From positions 1-64,000 of the forward strand of contig JABARV010000002.1 of assembly GCA_019186965.1 (NCBI GenBank): a DNA stretch of 64,000 bases, read 5' to 3'. How positions within the stretch are numbered: position 1 is the first letter of the stretch; each line of letters starts with the position of its first letter. Source of the stretch: Turneriella sp. (GTDB taxonomy: Bacteria > Spirochaetota > Leptospiria > Turneriellales > Turneriellaceae). A model generated the notes under the pieces. That model searched no databases and was not told the origin of the DNA. It saw only the letters and a list, made by a program, of their open reading frames with translations. Below are positions 44,175-53,569 of the stretch, piece after piece. Both the position numbers and the translations under genes were made by a program.

Positions 44175-46307
44175 ATGCAACACAAATTCCAAGTACACAC
44201 AGAAAGCGTTGAAGTCAACGGTAAAAAATACGAACTCGAAACAGGAAAATGGGCACGGCAGGCGGATGGCTCTGTTCTGCTTAAATGGGGCGACATGGTG
44301 CTGATGGCCAACGCAACCGGCGCTAAAAAATCGGTAGAAGGGCTTGATTTTTTTCCGATGACCGTCGAATACCGCGAAAAATACTATGCAGCGGGCAAAT
44401 TTCCAGGCGGCTTTATTAAAAGAGAAACAAGGCCCTCCGATAAAGAGATTCTTACCTCACGCGTTATCGACCGCCCTATACGCCCACTTTTTCCCGACAA
44501 CTTCACGAACGAAGTACAAATTTTTATCACCCTTTTAAGCGCACAAAAAAATTTTAGCGCAGATGTCCATGCGGTAACCGCCGCATCGGCAGCACTTTCG
44601 ATTTCGGGGCTTCCTTTCGACGGCCCCGTCGCAGGGGTGCGCGTCGCACGCATTGCGGGAAAATTTGTACTTTTTCCTAACCGCGACGAACTTAAAGAAG
44701 CGGACATAAACCTTGCCCTCGCAGGTACTTCTAAAGCAGTAACAATGATTGAAGGCCTGGCCGACGAAGCCTCCGAAGAAGATATGCTCGCTGCAGTTAA
44801 ATTTGGCCACCAAGAAATCATCCGCCTTTGCGCGATGCAAGAAAAATTAAAAGCTAAAGCGGGAAAACCGCGCTGGGAAGTCATGCCCAAAGAAGATAAC
44901 TCAGCGCTTTCACAAAAAATTCGCGATTTGGGCCTTAAAGAAATGAAAACAGCGAACGCAATAAAAGGAAAAGCGGAAAGGCAAGAAGCTATCGACGCAG
45001 TAAAAAAATCTCTCACCGAAAAAATTACCGCCGAATTTACCGCATTAGACCCAGTAGAAGCGGAGAAAAAAACAAAGATTGCAAAATCGCTCATTGACGA
45101 ACTTGAAGTCGATGTTGTACGCGACCAAATTTTTCATGAAGGCATTCGCGCAGACGGGCGAAAGCTCGACGAAATTCGCCCTATATCTATTGAAGTAGGC
45201 GTGCTTCCGGGAGCGCACGGCTCTGCGCTTTTTACGCGAGGCGAAACACAGTCTTTAGGCGTATTGACATTGGGTACCGAAAATAACGCACAGGATACCG
45301 ACGATGTCGAAGGTGAATCTTCGAGCCGCTTCTATTTACACTACAACTTCCCCCCCTATTCGGTGGGTGAAGTACGGCGCCTTGCAGGGCCTGGCCGCAG
45401 GGAAATTGGGCATGGTAAACTTGCAGAAAATTCGCTGCACGCGGTTATACCTAACGCAACAAAATTTCCTTACGTAATGCGTTTGGTTTCTGAAATTCTT
45501 GAATCGAATGGTTCTTCGTCGATGGCAACCGTGTGCTCCGGCGCACTTGCGCTCATGGATGGCGGTGTACCAATTAAAGCCCCTGTTGCAGGGGTTGCAA
45601 TGGGGCTTATAACAGAAGGCACTGGCGACACATCGCGTGGTGAAAAATTTGCCGTTCTTTCCGACATCGCTGGTCTTGAAGACCATTTCGGCGACATGGA
45701 TTTTAAGATAGCAGGTTCGATAAAAGGTATTACGGGCTTTCAGCTTGATACAAAAGTCCAAGGGATTAGTTACGAAATTATGGAAAAGGCAATCCACCAG
45801 GCAAAAGCAGGTCGCCTGCACATTCTTAACCTGATGAACTCTGCACTCGAAAAACCGCGTCCTGAACTTAAAGATAACGCCCCGCGTATCTCTACAATGA
45901 CAATCGATAAAGATCGTATTGGCGAACTTATCGGGCCAGGGGGAAAAAATATCCGTTCGATTATTGAAAAAACTGGAGTTGAAATCAACGTCGACGACAA
46001 CGGGCTTGTACAAATCGCCTCTAACGATGCCGAATCGTCGCGCAAGGCACGCGCTATGATAGAAGGACAATTCGCCGAAGCGGAAATTGGTAAAACGTAC
46101 GAAGGTGTTGTCAAAAAAATAACTGACTTCGGCGCGTTTATAGAAATTATGCCTGGGCGCGATGGCCTTTGCCACATTAGTAAAGTATCGCAGCAGCGTA
46201 TCGCAAACGTTGCGGATGTACTTAAAGAAGGCGAAAAGGTACGTGCAAAAGTATTGGCTATTGACCGCCAAGGAAAAATTTCGCTTTCTATACGCGATGC
46301 AGAATAA
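44175..46307 (+). CDS. pnp: Polyribonucleotide nucleotidyltransferase (PNPase)
   Basis: The 710-residue exoribonuclease degrades RNA 3' to 5' with phosphate. It has two RNase PH domains (FPGGFIKRETRPSDKEILTS; LFTRGETQSLGVLTLGTE; catalytic AGVAMGLI region), a linker helical domain, a KH domain (IGPGGKNIRSIIEKTG) and a C-terminal S1 domain (YEGVVKKITDFGAFIEIMPG, DGLCHISKVS). AAAAGGA precedes the ATG. It follows rpsO. Confidence 0.96.
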   Translation: MQHKFQVHTESVEVNGKKYELETGKWARQADGSVLLKWGDMVLMANATGAKKSVEGLDFFPMTVEYREKYYAAGKFPGGFIKRETRPSDKEILTSRVIDRPIRPLFPDNFTNEVQIFITLLSAQKNFSADVHAVTAASAALSISGLPFDGPVAGVRVARIAGKFVLFPNRDELKEADINLALAGTSKAVTMIEGLADEASEEDMLAAVKFGHQEIIRLCAMQEKLKAKAGKPRWEVMPKEDNSALSQKIRDLGLKEMKTANAIKGKAERQEAIDAVKKSLTEKITAEFTALDPVEAEKKTKIAKSLIDELEVDVVRDQIFHEGIRADGRKLDEIRPISIEVGVLPGAHGSALFTRGETQSLGVLTLGTENNAQDTDDVEGESSSRFYLHYNFPPYSVGEVRRLAGPGRREIGHGKLAENSLHAVIPNATKFPYVMRLVSEILESNGSSSMATVCSGALALMDGGVPIKAPVAGVAMGLITEGTGDTSRGEKFAVLSDIAGLEDHFGDMDFKIAGSIKGITGFQLDTKVQGISYEIMEKAIHQAKAGRLHILNLMNSALEKPRPELKDNAPRISTMTIDKDRIGELIGPGGKNIRSIIEKTGVEINVDDNGLVQIASNDAESSRKARAMIEGQFAEAEIGKTYEGVVKKITDFGAFIEIMPGRDGLCHISKVSQQRIANVADVLKEGEKVRAKVLAIDRQGKISLSIRDAE

Positions 46308-46382
46308 AGTACCCCTACGGCTAATTGCGAATTTTTGAATTTGTACACACCGCGACGGAATAATTTTTAAAGAAAGTTTGGA

Positions 46383-47714
46383 ATGAAAGCCGCTATCGAA
46401 AAATTTACTTTAGATAACGGCCTTACCGTTCTTTTGGAAAATATTCCCTACCGTGTAACTGCAAGCGTTGGACTTTTTCTTCCTGTTGGTTCGCGTTTTG
46501 AAACCAAAAAAGAATCGGGGTATTCGCACTTTGTAGAGCACATGCTTTTTAAAGGAACAAAAAAGCGTGACTATACAGAAATTTCGCGTGCAATCGATAG
46601 GCTTGGCGGTTTTATGAATGCATCGACAAGCCGCGAAATGACAGATTACTACGTCAATTTAAGCGGCAGGCATATCTCTATTGCACTCGACGTTATTGCA
46701 GATATGTTCTACGACTCGCTTTTTACCGAGAGTGAATTTTTAGCAGAAAAAAAAGTGATTATCGAAGAGCTTAAAATGAACGACGACCAAGTCGATGAAA
46801 CACTCTTTGACTTTTTTTACCGAACACAATGGGGAGATACTCCGTTAGGACGCTCTATCGCAGGTAGCACAACTGGTGTTTCTCGAATTTCTCGTAACGA
46901 CCTTTACGAATACTATATAACGCACTACGGTCCCGAAGGCGCTGTACTATCTCTTGCTGGCGCGTTATTTTCTTCTGCACGTGAAAAAAAGGAACTTATT
47001 GCGCAAATTCGCCACTTCTTTGATCGTAAAAATCACGCGCTTAAGGGAAAGCTTAGCTTTTCTAAACCTTCGTTTGCAACACCAGAAATCCAAGGAGAAT
47101 TTTATACCCGCCAAAAAAGTTTTAAGCACCAAGCAAAGGAACTCGAACAAATAAATTTTGTCGTTTCTTTTCCTGGAGAAAAAAATACGCTCCACGGAGG
47201 GGCAGATATTGCCGTACTTACGCATTACTTAGGTGGAACAATGTCTTCACGCCTTTTTACCGAGCTTCGCGAAAAACGTGGGCTGTGCTATTCGGTAAGC
47301 GCGTTCCATTCGCAACTTTTGCGTGAAGGCGTATGGGGAATTTTTTGTGCAACCTCACCCAAAAAATATGCCTTGGCGGTCGAAACTGCGCTAAGTGAAA
47401 TGGAAAGCCTCGCTTTGGGGCTTGATGCAGGCGAAATTGCAGAAAGTAAATCGGGATTAAAAGGCGCTTTTGAACTTATGATGGAGAGCGTGTCGCGCCG
47501 CTCTGCTTACAACGCACAAATGGAACTTTACCACGGCGTGCAACGTAATTGGCGTGAAGTACTTACCGAGATAGATAGCGTGACGCCTACAAGTATACTT
47601 TTCGCATACCAGAAAATCTGGAAAGGCATTGCGCCAAGCGTCACAAGCGTGGGACCTAAAATTTTACCTGCAACTGAAACCAAAATACGCCAAGCGGTAA
47701 AAAAGGCTTTATAA
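46383..47714 (+). CDS. M16 family zinc peptidase
   Basis: The 443-residue protein has the inverted zinc motif HFVEH (YSHFVEHMLFKGTKKRDY) and the downstream Glu in the helix ending EEL, then an inactive C-terminal M16 half with LFTELREKRGLCYSVSAFHS. This is the processing-peptidase/PqqL-like size class that acts as a dimer or single clam shell. No signal peptide is present, so it is cytoplasmic. It lies 75 bases after pnp, an order seen in several bacteria, so it may be co-transcribed. Confidence 0.88.
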   Translation: MKAAIEKFTLDNGLTVLLENIPYRVTASVGLFLPVGSRFETKKESGYSHFVEHMLFKGTKKRDYTEISRAIDRLGGFMNASTSREMTDYYVNLSGRHISIALDVIADMFYDSLFTESEFLAEKKVIIEELKMNDDQVDETLFDFFYRTQWGDTPLGRSIAGSTTGVSRISRNDLYEYYITHYGPEGAVLSLAGALFSSAREKKELIAQIRHFFDRKNHALKGKLSFSKPSFATPEIQGEFYTRQKSFKHQAKELEQINFVVSFPGEKNTLHGGADIAVLTHYLGGTMSSRLFTELREKRGLCYSVSAFHSQLLREGVWGIFCATSPKKYALAVETALSEMESLALGLDAGEIAESKSGLKGAFELMMESVSRRSAYNAQMELYHGVQRNWREVLTEIDSVTPTSILFAYQKIWKGIAPSVTSVGPKILPATETKIRQAVKKAL

Positions 47715-47720
47715 AAATAT

Positions 47721-50216
47721 TTATTGCTTCACCAACACCACCGTGCTGTAACACGGCAAAGACCAAGTATTGTTTGTTGCACCCCAACTGCTGATTTGAT
47801 TTACGCCAGTGCCATTTACATACCGCAGCACTGCACTTCCTGGATCGCTGCAGTTGGTGTTGTCGTTGCCGCCGGTGCTGGCGGCGACCGCGCGCCACCA
47901 TGCGCCGCCCGATTCGACGGTGAAGCTTTGGCTGCCAGCAGTCATGTTGGCTAAAATACGAAATTCCGATTTACCGTTGATGAAACCGGCATCTGCACCG
48001 GTGAAGCCTGCACACGCAGTACCTTTCGTAAAGAGAGAAATCGTTTGGTTGGGCGTTGTGCCGTCAAAGTTAGAGTTTACGTTCGTGGGATCGCTCGCGT
48101 AGCATAGCGCAGGACAAGCACGGCGTAATTTTGCGAGTGTCGCTGTGTACGCTAAGAAATCGGCGTTGGTTTGTGCAAGTTGCCAATCGATGTTATTTAT
48201 GGATTTACTCTGGTTTTGCCGCTCGCGGTTACGCATGACTTCTTGACCTTCGTAGAGCATCGGCACACCGTGCGCGGTGAGGAGGAGTGTTATCCCCATG
48301 GCCGATTTGGATTTTGAATCGAGCACTGCGCGGGCGACGGTTTCTTCGTCGTGGCTTTCAATATAGTTCAACGTGTCTAACGGATTTTTAGAGACGCCCT
48401 GCCATATACCGTCGTCGCGCCCCTTGCTAAAGTAGAGCGCAGTTTTAGTGCGGTTGGTATATTGCGCATCGGCATCGCCTTGAATAAATTTTTTCACCGA
48501 CTCACGAAAGTAATCGTTCCACTGTGAAAAGCCTCGGTAGTCGCTCGTAAGCTCACCTGCAAAATTGGGCGATGCCCAATCACTCTGGACCATAAAACCG
48601 TGGCGTTGTGCATCCAACCAATTTTCACCCGTCATGAAGTTGGGTAATTTAATCACGTTGTTAAAATTATCGCGCGTTTGTCCATCCGACGCATACGTTT
48701 CAGCGGCGCTCGAACGCAAAAATTCGGAGTCGATGAGGGTGCTCGCCTCGGTGGCCGATGGAGGAACAGAAGTCGACCACGTACCGGGTGTGTTCGCGTC
48801 GTTTATCATGTTTTGTATATCGCGCAACGTTTGCTCGCTGGTGCCCACCGCGAGGTCGAAACGAAAGCCATCGACGTGGTAGTGCTTCACCCAATACTTG
48901 ATGTTGTCTAAAATATATTTGTACGCGAAGGGACGCTGGTTGCGGTCGTCGAAGAGCTGGTTGCCGGTGCCAATGTTCGCCCAGTTGAGGCCGTTGGTGC
49001 GGAAATAATACCGGCCATACGGTTCGGCTTGGTACAAATAATTAAACGCGTTCGAGGTGTGGTTGAGCACCACGTCGAAAATAACCGCGATACCTTGAGA
49101 GTGTAGCTTCTTTATTAAACGCTTGAGTTCGAGCACTTGATAGCCCGCACGCGCTTCGGCGTAACTACACGCATCGCCCGCGTTTGCACGGCTGCAATAC
49201 GTCGAGTACGACGATTCGGGCGCAAAAAAAAGCGACGGCAAATACCCCCAGCTATAACTTTCGGGATTGTCTTTGTTGTCGTTCGACGATTCGTGCAGCG
49301 GCATGAGATGCACCGCGTTCACGCCTAAATCATTTTTAAGATAATTTGACATCGCCTCAAAGCCCGCGTACTTACCCGAAAAATTATCGCCACTGGTTGC
49401 GCCGAGTGCAGCAGACAAGGTAGGTTGACCGCTATAATAACTTTGCAATGCCGTTTTGCAAGAGGAGCCTGCGTGGCTTTGCAAGCACGACACTGATCCT
49501 GTGAAGTCATCGACATGCGCTTCGTAGATAATATATTCCGCTGTTTTGGGGCGAGCGGTGCCGAACCAGTTTGCGCCGCCGATGTCGCTGGAAATGCCGT
49601 CGGTGGCATTATTCCAACCGCTGAAGACTTGAGAAACCGTCCACTGGGTGTCGATGATGATGCTGTGGCCGTTGGACCCTGCGCTTGCGAGCGCATAAGG
49701 GTCGTTGATGTAACGGTCGCTTTCGCTGATTGTTTTATTTTCATAATTCTGCATGCAGTTGATACGGTAGCGGTAATAATACCTGCCACCTCCCGCGGCA
49801 TTCGGCGGTCTTGCCACCGCCGTTGTTTGTGGGGCAGTGCTCCACACACCCCAGCCCGCCGCACCCACGCCGTCGCGCGCCATTGCAATCACCGCCGAAG
49901 GAGAAGAATAATTCTGTAAAGCGGTGTCGTAGAGAACAACATCTACCTGCTGCGCTGTCGGTGCAAAAAATTGAAACGTGGTGTTTGTGCCGTCGTAAAG
50001 CGCTCCCAATTTCATGTCGCGCACCGTCGGCCAATCGGCGGCGGTGGGTTGGTTGTACGTGTTGGGAGGCAATGGATTGGAGCACGCAGTATCGATGATA
50101 TTTCCATCCGCATCGGTTAAATCGATGATGGGTGTGTAAAGGCGTGGCCGCTGCTCGCTATTGCAGGCGGTGAGGAGTGCGGTAAAAACTAAAAATAAAA
50201 AAGCTCGTTTTTGCAT
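47721..50216 (-). CDS. Exported GH13 pullulanase-like lipoprotein
   Basis: The 831-residue protein has a clear lipoprotein signal (MQKRAFLFLVFTALLTAC). A CBM48-like module (~residues 65-150, FQFFAPTAQQVDVVLYD) precedes the GH13 barrel with IFDVVLNHTSNAFN, YHVDGFRFDLAVG (nucleophile Asp), PNFMTGENWLDA (acid/base Glu) and LNYIESHDEETVA (third Asp), then a C-terminal beta domain. The GEN(W) and SHDEE sequences are closer to pullulanases than to GlgX. It probably acts on surface or external alpha-glucan. GC is visibly higher than neighbours. It stands alone, convergent with the M16 gene. Confidence 0.85.
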   Translation of the reverse strand: MQKRAFLFLVFTALLTACNSEQRPRLYTPIIDLTDADGNIIDTACSNPLPPNTYNQPTAADWPTVRDMKLGALYDGTNTTFQFFAPTAQQVDVVLYDTALQNYSSPSAVIAMARDGVGAAGWGVWSTAPQTTAVARPPNAAGGGRYYYRYRINCMQNYENKTISESDRYINDPYALASAGSNGHSIIIDTQWTVSQVFSGWNNATDGISSDIGGANWFGTARPKTAEYIIYEAHVDDFTGSVSCLQSHAGSSCKTALQSYYSGQPTLSAALGATSGDNFSGKYAGFEAMSNYLKNDLGVNAVHLMPLHESSNDNKDNPESYSWGYLPSLFFAPESSYSTYCSRANAGDACSYAEARAGYQVLELKRLIKKLHSQGIAVIFDVVLNHTSNAFNYLYQAEPYGRYYFRTNGLNWANIGTGNQLFDDRNQRPFAYKYILDNIKYWVKHYHVDGFRFDLAVGTSEQTLRDIQNMINDANTPGTWSTSVPPSATEASTLIDSEFLRSSAAETYASDGQTRDNFNNVIKLPNFMTGENWLDAQRHGFMVQSDWASPNFAGELTSDYRGFSQWNDYFRESVKKFIQGDADAQYTNRTKTALYFSKGRDDGIWQGVSKNPLDTLNYIESHDEETVARAVLDSKSKSAMGITLLLTAHGVPMLYEGQEVMRNRERQNQSKSINNIDWQLAQTNADFLAYTATLAKLRRACPALCYASDPTNVNSNFDGTTPNQTISLFTKGTACAGFTGADAGFINGKSEFRILANMTAGSQSFTVESGGAWWRAVAASTGGNDNTNCSDPGSAVLRYVNGTGVNQISSWGATNNTWSLPCYSTVVLVKQ

Positions 50217-50333
50217 GGGTGCTTACACGTTTTGTACATGGGGCTTTGGCGGTTGAGCGCGTCAATTGGTTTCTTTGAGTTCCCAGCTTAACATAGGTAA
50301 AACGGCGAAAAGGATGGTGCTGTTGAGATGCAT

Positions 50334-50720
50334 CTACCACACAACTTTTATATTTTTATATTTTTTAATAAGAGTATCGGGCGTAAGTATTGTACATGCA
50401 TGAATTTTAGCAGTGGCAACAATAATGCGGTCTGCTGGATCGTTGTGGTGTGGAGGAAGTTGCGTTGAGCTGAGCATAATTTTTGAGTCTGCGGGTATTT
50501 CCTGAATACCATGAAATTCAAGTGCTTCTTCAAACCAAGCATCGGGCTTGAGTGGTAGTTTTAATTTGCCCTTTGCATATTTAATACCAATTTCAAAAGC
50601 AGAAATTGAAGATACAAAAATTGAACTACTCCGTTTTTGTATCAAATTTTGTACTTTCAAAGGCAGTTGGGTGTAATCCTGTACAAGCCAGAGTAGCGTA
50701 CAGGTGTCGAGGAGTAGCAT
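50334..50720 (-). CDS. PIN-domain toxin (VapC type)
   Basis: The 128-residue PIN protein shows MLLLDTCTLLWLVQDY (first Asp), SSISAFEIGIKYAKGKL (Glu), and HHNDPADRIIVATAKIHACT with the third and fourth acidic residues, ending in LTPDTLIKKY. This is the subgroup paired with Phd-type antitoxins. It is expected to cleave RNA when released. The antitoxin lies nine bases upstream. Confidence 0.88.
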   Translation of the reverse strand: MLLLDTCTLLWLVQDYTQLPLKVQNLIQKRSSSIFVSSISAFEIGIKYAKGKLKLPLKPDAWFEEALEFHGIQEIPADSKIMLSSTQLPPHHNDPADRIIVATAKIHACTILTPDTLIKKYKNIKVVW

Positions 50721-50729
50721 TGTTAGAGA

Positions 50730-50969
50730 TTATCGATTATTGTTTGGCCATTCATCATCACTGAGTGGCTCAAAAGGATTGTAATTTAATGTAATTTTGG
50801 ATAGGATTTTATTTTTTTGTAAAGGATTTAACGTTTTTTTCTCCAAAGGGACTATTTGGGCTACCGGAGTACCATTTCTGCATAAAGTTATAGTTTTACC
50901 CTGCTCTTCTACTTTTTTAACCAAATTGGAGAGTTTGGTTTTAGCCTCATACAGATTGATAACTAACAT
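50730..50969 (-). CDS. Phd/YefM-type antitoxin
   Basis: The 79-residue protein begins MLVINLYEAKTKLSNLVKKV and continues EEQGKTITLCRNGTPVAQIVP, the classic Phd/YefM DNA-binding half. The C-terminal tail (FEPLSDDEWPNNNR) would wrap the toxin. It is first in the pair, typical of autoregulated TA modules. Confidence 0.88.
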   Translation of the reverse strand: MLVINLYEAKTKLSNLVKKVEEQGKTITLCRNGTPVAQIVPLEKKTLNPLQKNKILSKITLNYNPFEPLSDDEWPNNNR

Positions 50970-51042
50970 AAGCTAGTCTGATTAGACCAACTTAAGTTGT
51001 AAATCATTTTAAGTGTTTGTGTGAGGGGAAAACGTAGATTCA

Positions 51043-51100
51043 GAGCTTCATGCATCAACTCACTAAAGAAATTTTTTCGCACATTTTATTGACAAAGTGC
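51043..51100 (+). repeat. Fragment of the miniature inverted-repeat family (copy C)
   Basis: GAGCTTCATGCATCAACTCA (51043-51062) resembles the family end GAGCCTCATGCGC(C/A)AACTCG, and ATTTTTTCGCACATTTT just after matches the interior of copy A (AATTTTTCGCACATTTT, about 2558). No right end is seen. The rest of the 189-base gap between the antitoxin and the lipoprotein genes holds no gene I can see. Confidence 0.5.
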
Positions 51101-51158
51101 TAAATCTTTCCAATGAAGCCCTCCGCATGGTGGCCAAAGGTAAAGTTGCAAGAAGCGC

Positions 51159-51788
51159 ATGAAATTATTCTATACTTTATTTCTTGCTTGTTCAGTTTTA
51201 CTAGCAGCACTCAACTGCAAACAGAACGGCAATACGCCGGCTCAACCGCAAAAGCCGTCTCTGCCCACTCGTGCTTCGGCGGTGCGGGTTACTATCGGTT
51301 GGGATTACCAAAATTTGCCGCTGCGCATGGAAATCTATGAACCGGCAACCCAGCAGCAGTTATATTTTTGGCAGACGGGCGTCGTAAAACCACCACAGAA
51401 GCCTCCGGTATCTTTATATATAGAGAACGGAGAGTTTTGGCAACGCCCTGGGAGTGCTAAAATTTTTGTGCTCACCATGAAAAACGATACGACAAAGCCT
51501 GTACATTTTTTTGCTGCTCCACACCATGTCACTCCGCCTGAATACTCACTCGGCTTTCATTTTAATTGTCTCTGCGTTAACCACGTTTTTACGGTAAATC
51601 CCGGCGAGACTTGGTATCGGGTTGTACGGTTGCTTTTGCATAAAGAACACCGTGGCGACAAGCTAACAATACGGCATGTTCTTATTGCAGCGGGTGACGA
51701 GCAAATGAAAGCCTTTTCTGATAATCCTACGCTTCATAAACACATTGAGGCCAACGAAAAAAAACACACGGAACAGGGAGAAAACTAA
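51159..51788 (+). CDS. Lipoprotein of unknown function
   Basis: The 209-residue product has a lipoprotein signal ending LAALNC (Cys at 20) and a Pro/Gln-rich spacer. A beta-rich domain follows (~residues 45-185) with YIENGEFWQRPGSAKIFVLT, HFFAAPHHVTPPEYSLGFHF and NCLCVNHVFTVNPGETWYRV. The His/Cys cluster (AAPHH, HFNCLC) looks like a cupredoxin-type or metal site, but no family is certain. Its stop is one base before the next lipoprotein gene, so the two form a pair. Confidence 0.7.
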   Translation: MKLFYTLFLACSVLLAALNCKQNGNTPAQPQKPSLPTRASAVRVTIGWDYQNLPLRMEIYEPATQQQLYFWQTGVVKPPQKPPVSLYIENGEFWQRPGSAKIFVLTMKNDTTKPVHFFAAPHHVTPPEYSLGFHFNCLCVNHVFTVNPGETWYRVVRLLLHKEHRGDKLTIRHVLIAAGDEQMKAFSDNPTLHKHIEANEKKHTEQGEN

Positions 51789-51789
51789 A

Positions 51790-52273
51790 ATGCGAAAATT
51801 AAAATTAATGGCGATAACTTTTTTGACACTTTCGTTCGTTTATTGCGGTGGTGGTCTGCCGATTTCAATGATCGACGGTACTGCATCGACAACAACTTTG
51901 CCGTATGGCGTTCTGCATGGCGAAGAATGGAAAGCCGACCCAGCAGCCCAGTTTGTTAAGCTACACTTGTATTTAGACGAAGCAATCGAGGTGAGCAAGG
52001 TACAGCTTGTATCGTGTGGAAATCTTACTGAACAAATCGCGATGTTCGTGAATTTTGATGAAATCGAAAAAATTCTTAGCGCCGGTTCAAACCAAGAATA
52101 CACATTTGCACCGCCGGTTGTGATGCGCTCGCTTACCTTCAACATGGGGCCTAATAAAGGTGTTTGTGTTAAAGAAGTGCAGCTTTATAATAAAGAAGGT
52201 TCGCGCATAAAATTTCGCACACCCCGCATTGTTGAAGGCAATATTCGTGCCTCGAGCCAGCTTAAACCTTTAG
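51790..52273 (+). pseudogene. Discoidin-like lipoprotein, 5' part (split by IS)
   Basis: The frame starts MRKLKLMAITFLTLSFVYC, a lipoprotein signal with Cys at 19, and continues as a beta-sandwich up to ASSQLKPL. The IS at 52274-53565 then interrupts it; reading on gives only Ala-Gly-Cys and a stop inside the IS. Removing the IS and one TTAG copy restores a continuous frame (LKPLEAYQPMFLFDSRF) with the 3' part at 53570. The N-terminal module (GVLHGEEWKADPAAQFVKLH) resembles glycan-binding NADase-type/discoidin domains of spirochaetal lipoproteins. Confidence 0.85.
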
Positions 52274-53565
52274 CAGGATGTTGAAAATCTCCTAACTTTT
52301 GTGTATATTGACCGTATGCGCGGTGACAAGACATCACAAATGGATTTCCTTTATAATTTTTCTGCGGAGGCTCAAATTCCTCAATCACATCCGTTACGAA
52401 AAATCAAGACTATGGCAGACGAAGCTCTCAAAAGGCTCGATAAGGTCTTTGATCAAATGTATGCAGACAAGGGGCGTGCTTCGATTCCGCCGGAACGTTT
52501 GCTTAAGGCATCACTCCTCATTGCTTTTTATTCAATACGCTCAGAAAGACAGCTTTGCGAGCAGCTCGAATATAATTTTCTCTTCCGCTGGTTTCTCGAC
52601 ATGACGCCAAATGATCGCGTACCTGACCACAGTACCTTTGCAAAAAATCGTCAGCGGTTACTCGAACAGAATATCGCAGCACGATTCTTGCACGAAACTA
52701 TTCGTTTTGCACAGACGAAAGAGCTTGTGTCCGATGAGCATTTTACGGTGGACGGTACTTTGATCGAAGCATGGGCATCGCTGAAAAGTTTTAAAGCAAA
52801 ATCGGATGTGAAAAAAGAGGATGATACAAAAGAAGATAGCACTCAGCCTGAAAATCAATCAACCGATACAAGTCGTAATCCCAGTGTGAATTTTCACGGA
52901 GAGAAAAGAAGTAATGCAACGCATGCAAGTACGACAGATTCAGATGCACGTCTGATGCGCAAGGGTGCTGGCAAAGAAGCAAAATTATCGTATACTGGAA
53001 ACATCATTATGGAAAATCGTTCCGGTCTTTGTGTCGCCGCGAACGTAGAGATTGCAGACGGCACAGCAGAGCGTCGTGGAGCTCTGACATTATTAAAAGA
53101 ACTGGCACGAAAAAAAATTAAACCGAAATCTTTGGGCGCAGACAAAGGCTATCACACCAAAGATTTTGTGAAGGCATTGCGCGACAAAAGCATATCACCG
53201 CACATCGCGATGATCGACAACCGAAGGACACCGGGTCTTGACGGACGTACGCGCCGCAGCATTGGCTATCAAATTAGTCAGCGACTTCGTAAGCGTGTCG
53301 AGGAGCTATTCGGCTGGGGTAAAACCATCGGCGGCATTCGCAAAACTCGCTTCAAAGGTAGACCCCGCGTGGGATTTCATTTTGTTTTTACGATGGCTGC
53401 TGCAAATTTAGTGATTTTAGCTGGCCTGACATAGGCAAGGATCGTGTATGTACTTGAATGTTCATCAAATTAGGATCTTACGCAAGGAATCTTGCACTAA
53501 ATTTTGACTAAAAAATTCAGGCAGTCCCCAATTTTGGAATATTAAGCGTTTTTTTCAACAGCCTG
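52274..53565 (+). mobile_element. Complete IS5-type insertion sequence, 1292 bp
   Basis: Left end CAGGATGTTGAAAA (52274-52287) and right end reading CAGGCTGTTGAAAA on the other strand (53552-53565) are 14-base terminal repeats with one mismatch. TTAG flanks both ends (52270-52273 and 53566-53569), a four-base target duplication typical of IS5-type elements. One transposase gene fills it. Perfect flanks suggest a recent insertion. Confidence 0.92.
52316..53434 (+). CDS. IS5 family transposase
   Basis: The 372-residue DDE transposase, read from the ATG at 52316, begins MRGDKTSQMDFLYNFS. It shows RASIPPERLLKASLLIAFYS, SERQLCEQLEYNFLFRWFLD, the catalytic DEHFTVDGTLIEAWASLKSF (first Asp), SLGADKGYHTKDFV (second Asp) and QRLRKRVEELFGWGKTIGG (catalytic Glu). 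All three acidic residues are present and the frame is intact, so the element may be active. A GTG five codons upstream also fits. Confidence 0.93.
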   Translation: MRGDKTSQMDFLYNFSAEAQIPQSHPLRKIKTMADEALKRLDKVFDQMYADKGRASIPPERLLKASLLIAFYSIRSERQLCEQLEYNFLFRWFLDMTPNDRVPDHSTFAKNRQRLLEQNIAARFLHETIRFAQTKELVSDEHFTVDGTLIEAWASLKSFKAKSDVKKEDDTKEDSTQPENQSTDTSRNPSVNFHGEKRSNATHASTTDSDARLMRKGAGKEAKLSYTGNIIMENRSGLCVAANVEIADGTAERRGALTLLKELARKKIKPKSLGADKGYHTKDFVKALRDKSISPHIAMIDNRRTPGLDGRTRRSIGYQISQRLRKRVEELFGWGKTIGGIRKTRFKGRPRVGFHFVFTMAAANLVILAGLT

Positions 53566-53569
53566 TTAG

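Noticed and set aside
45336..46271. 311-residue minus-strand frame inside pnp
   Set aside because: Antisense to PNPase; Cys/Phe/Asn-rich composition and no family resemblance.
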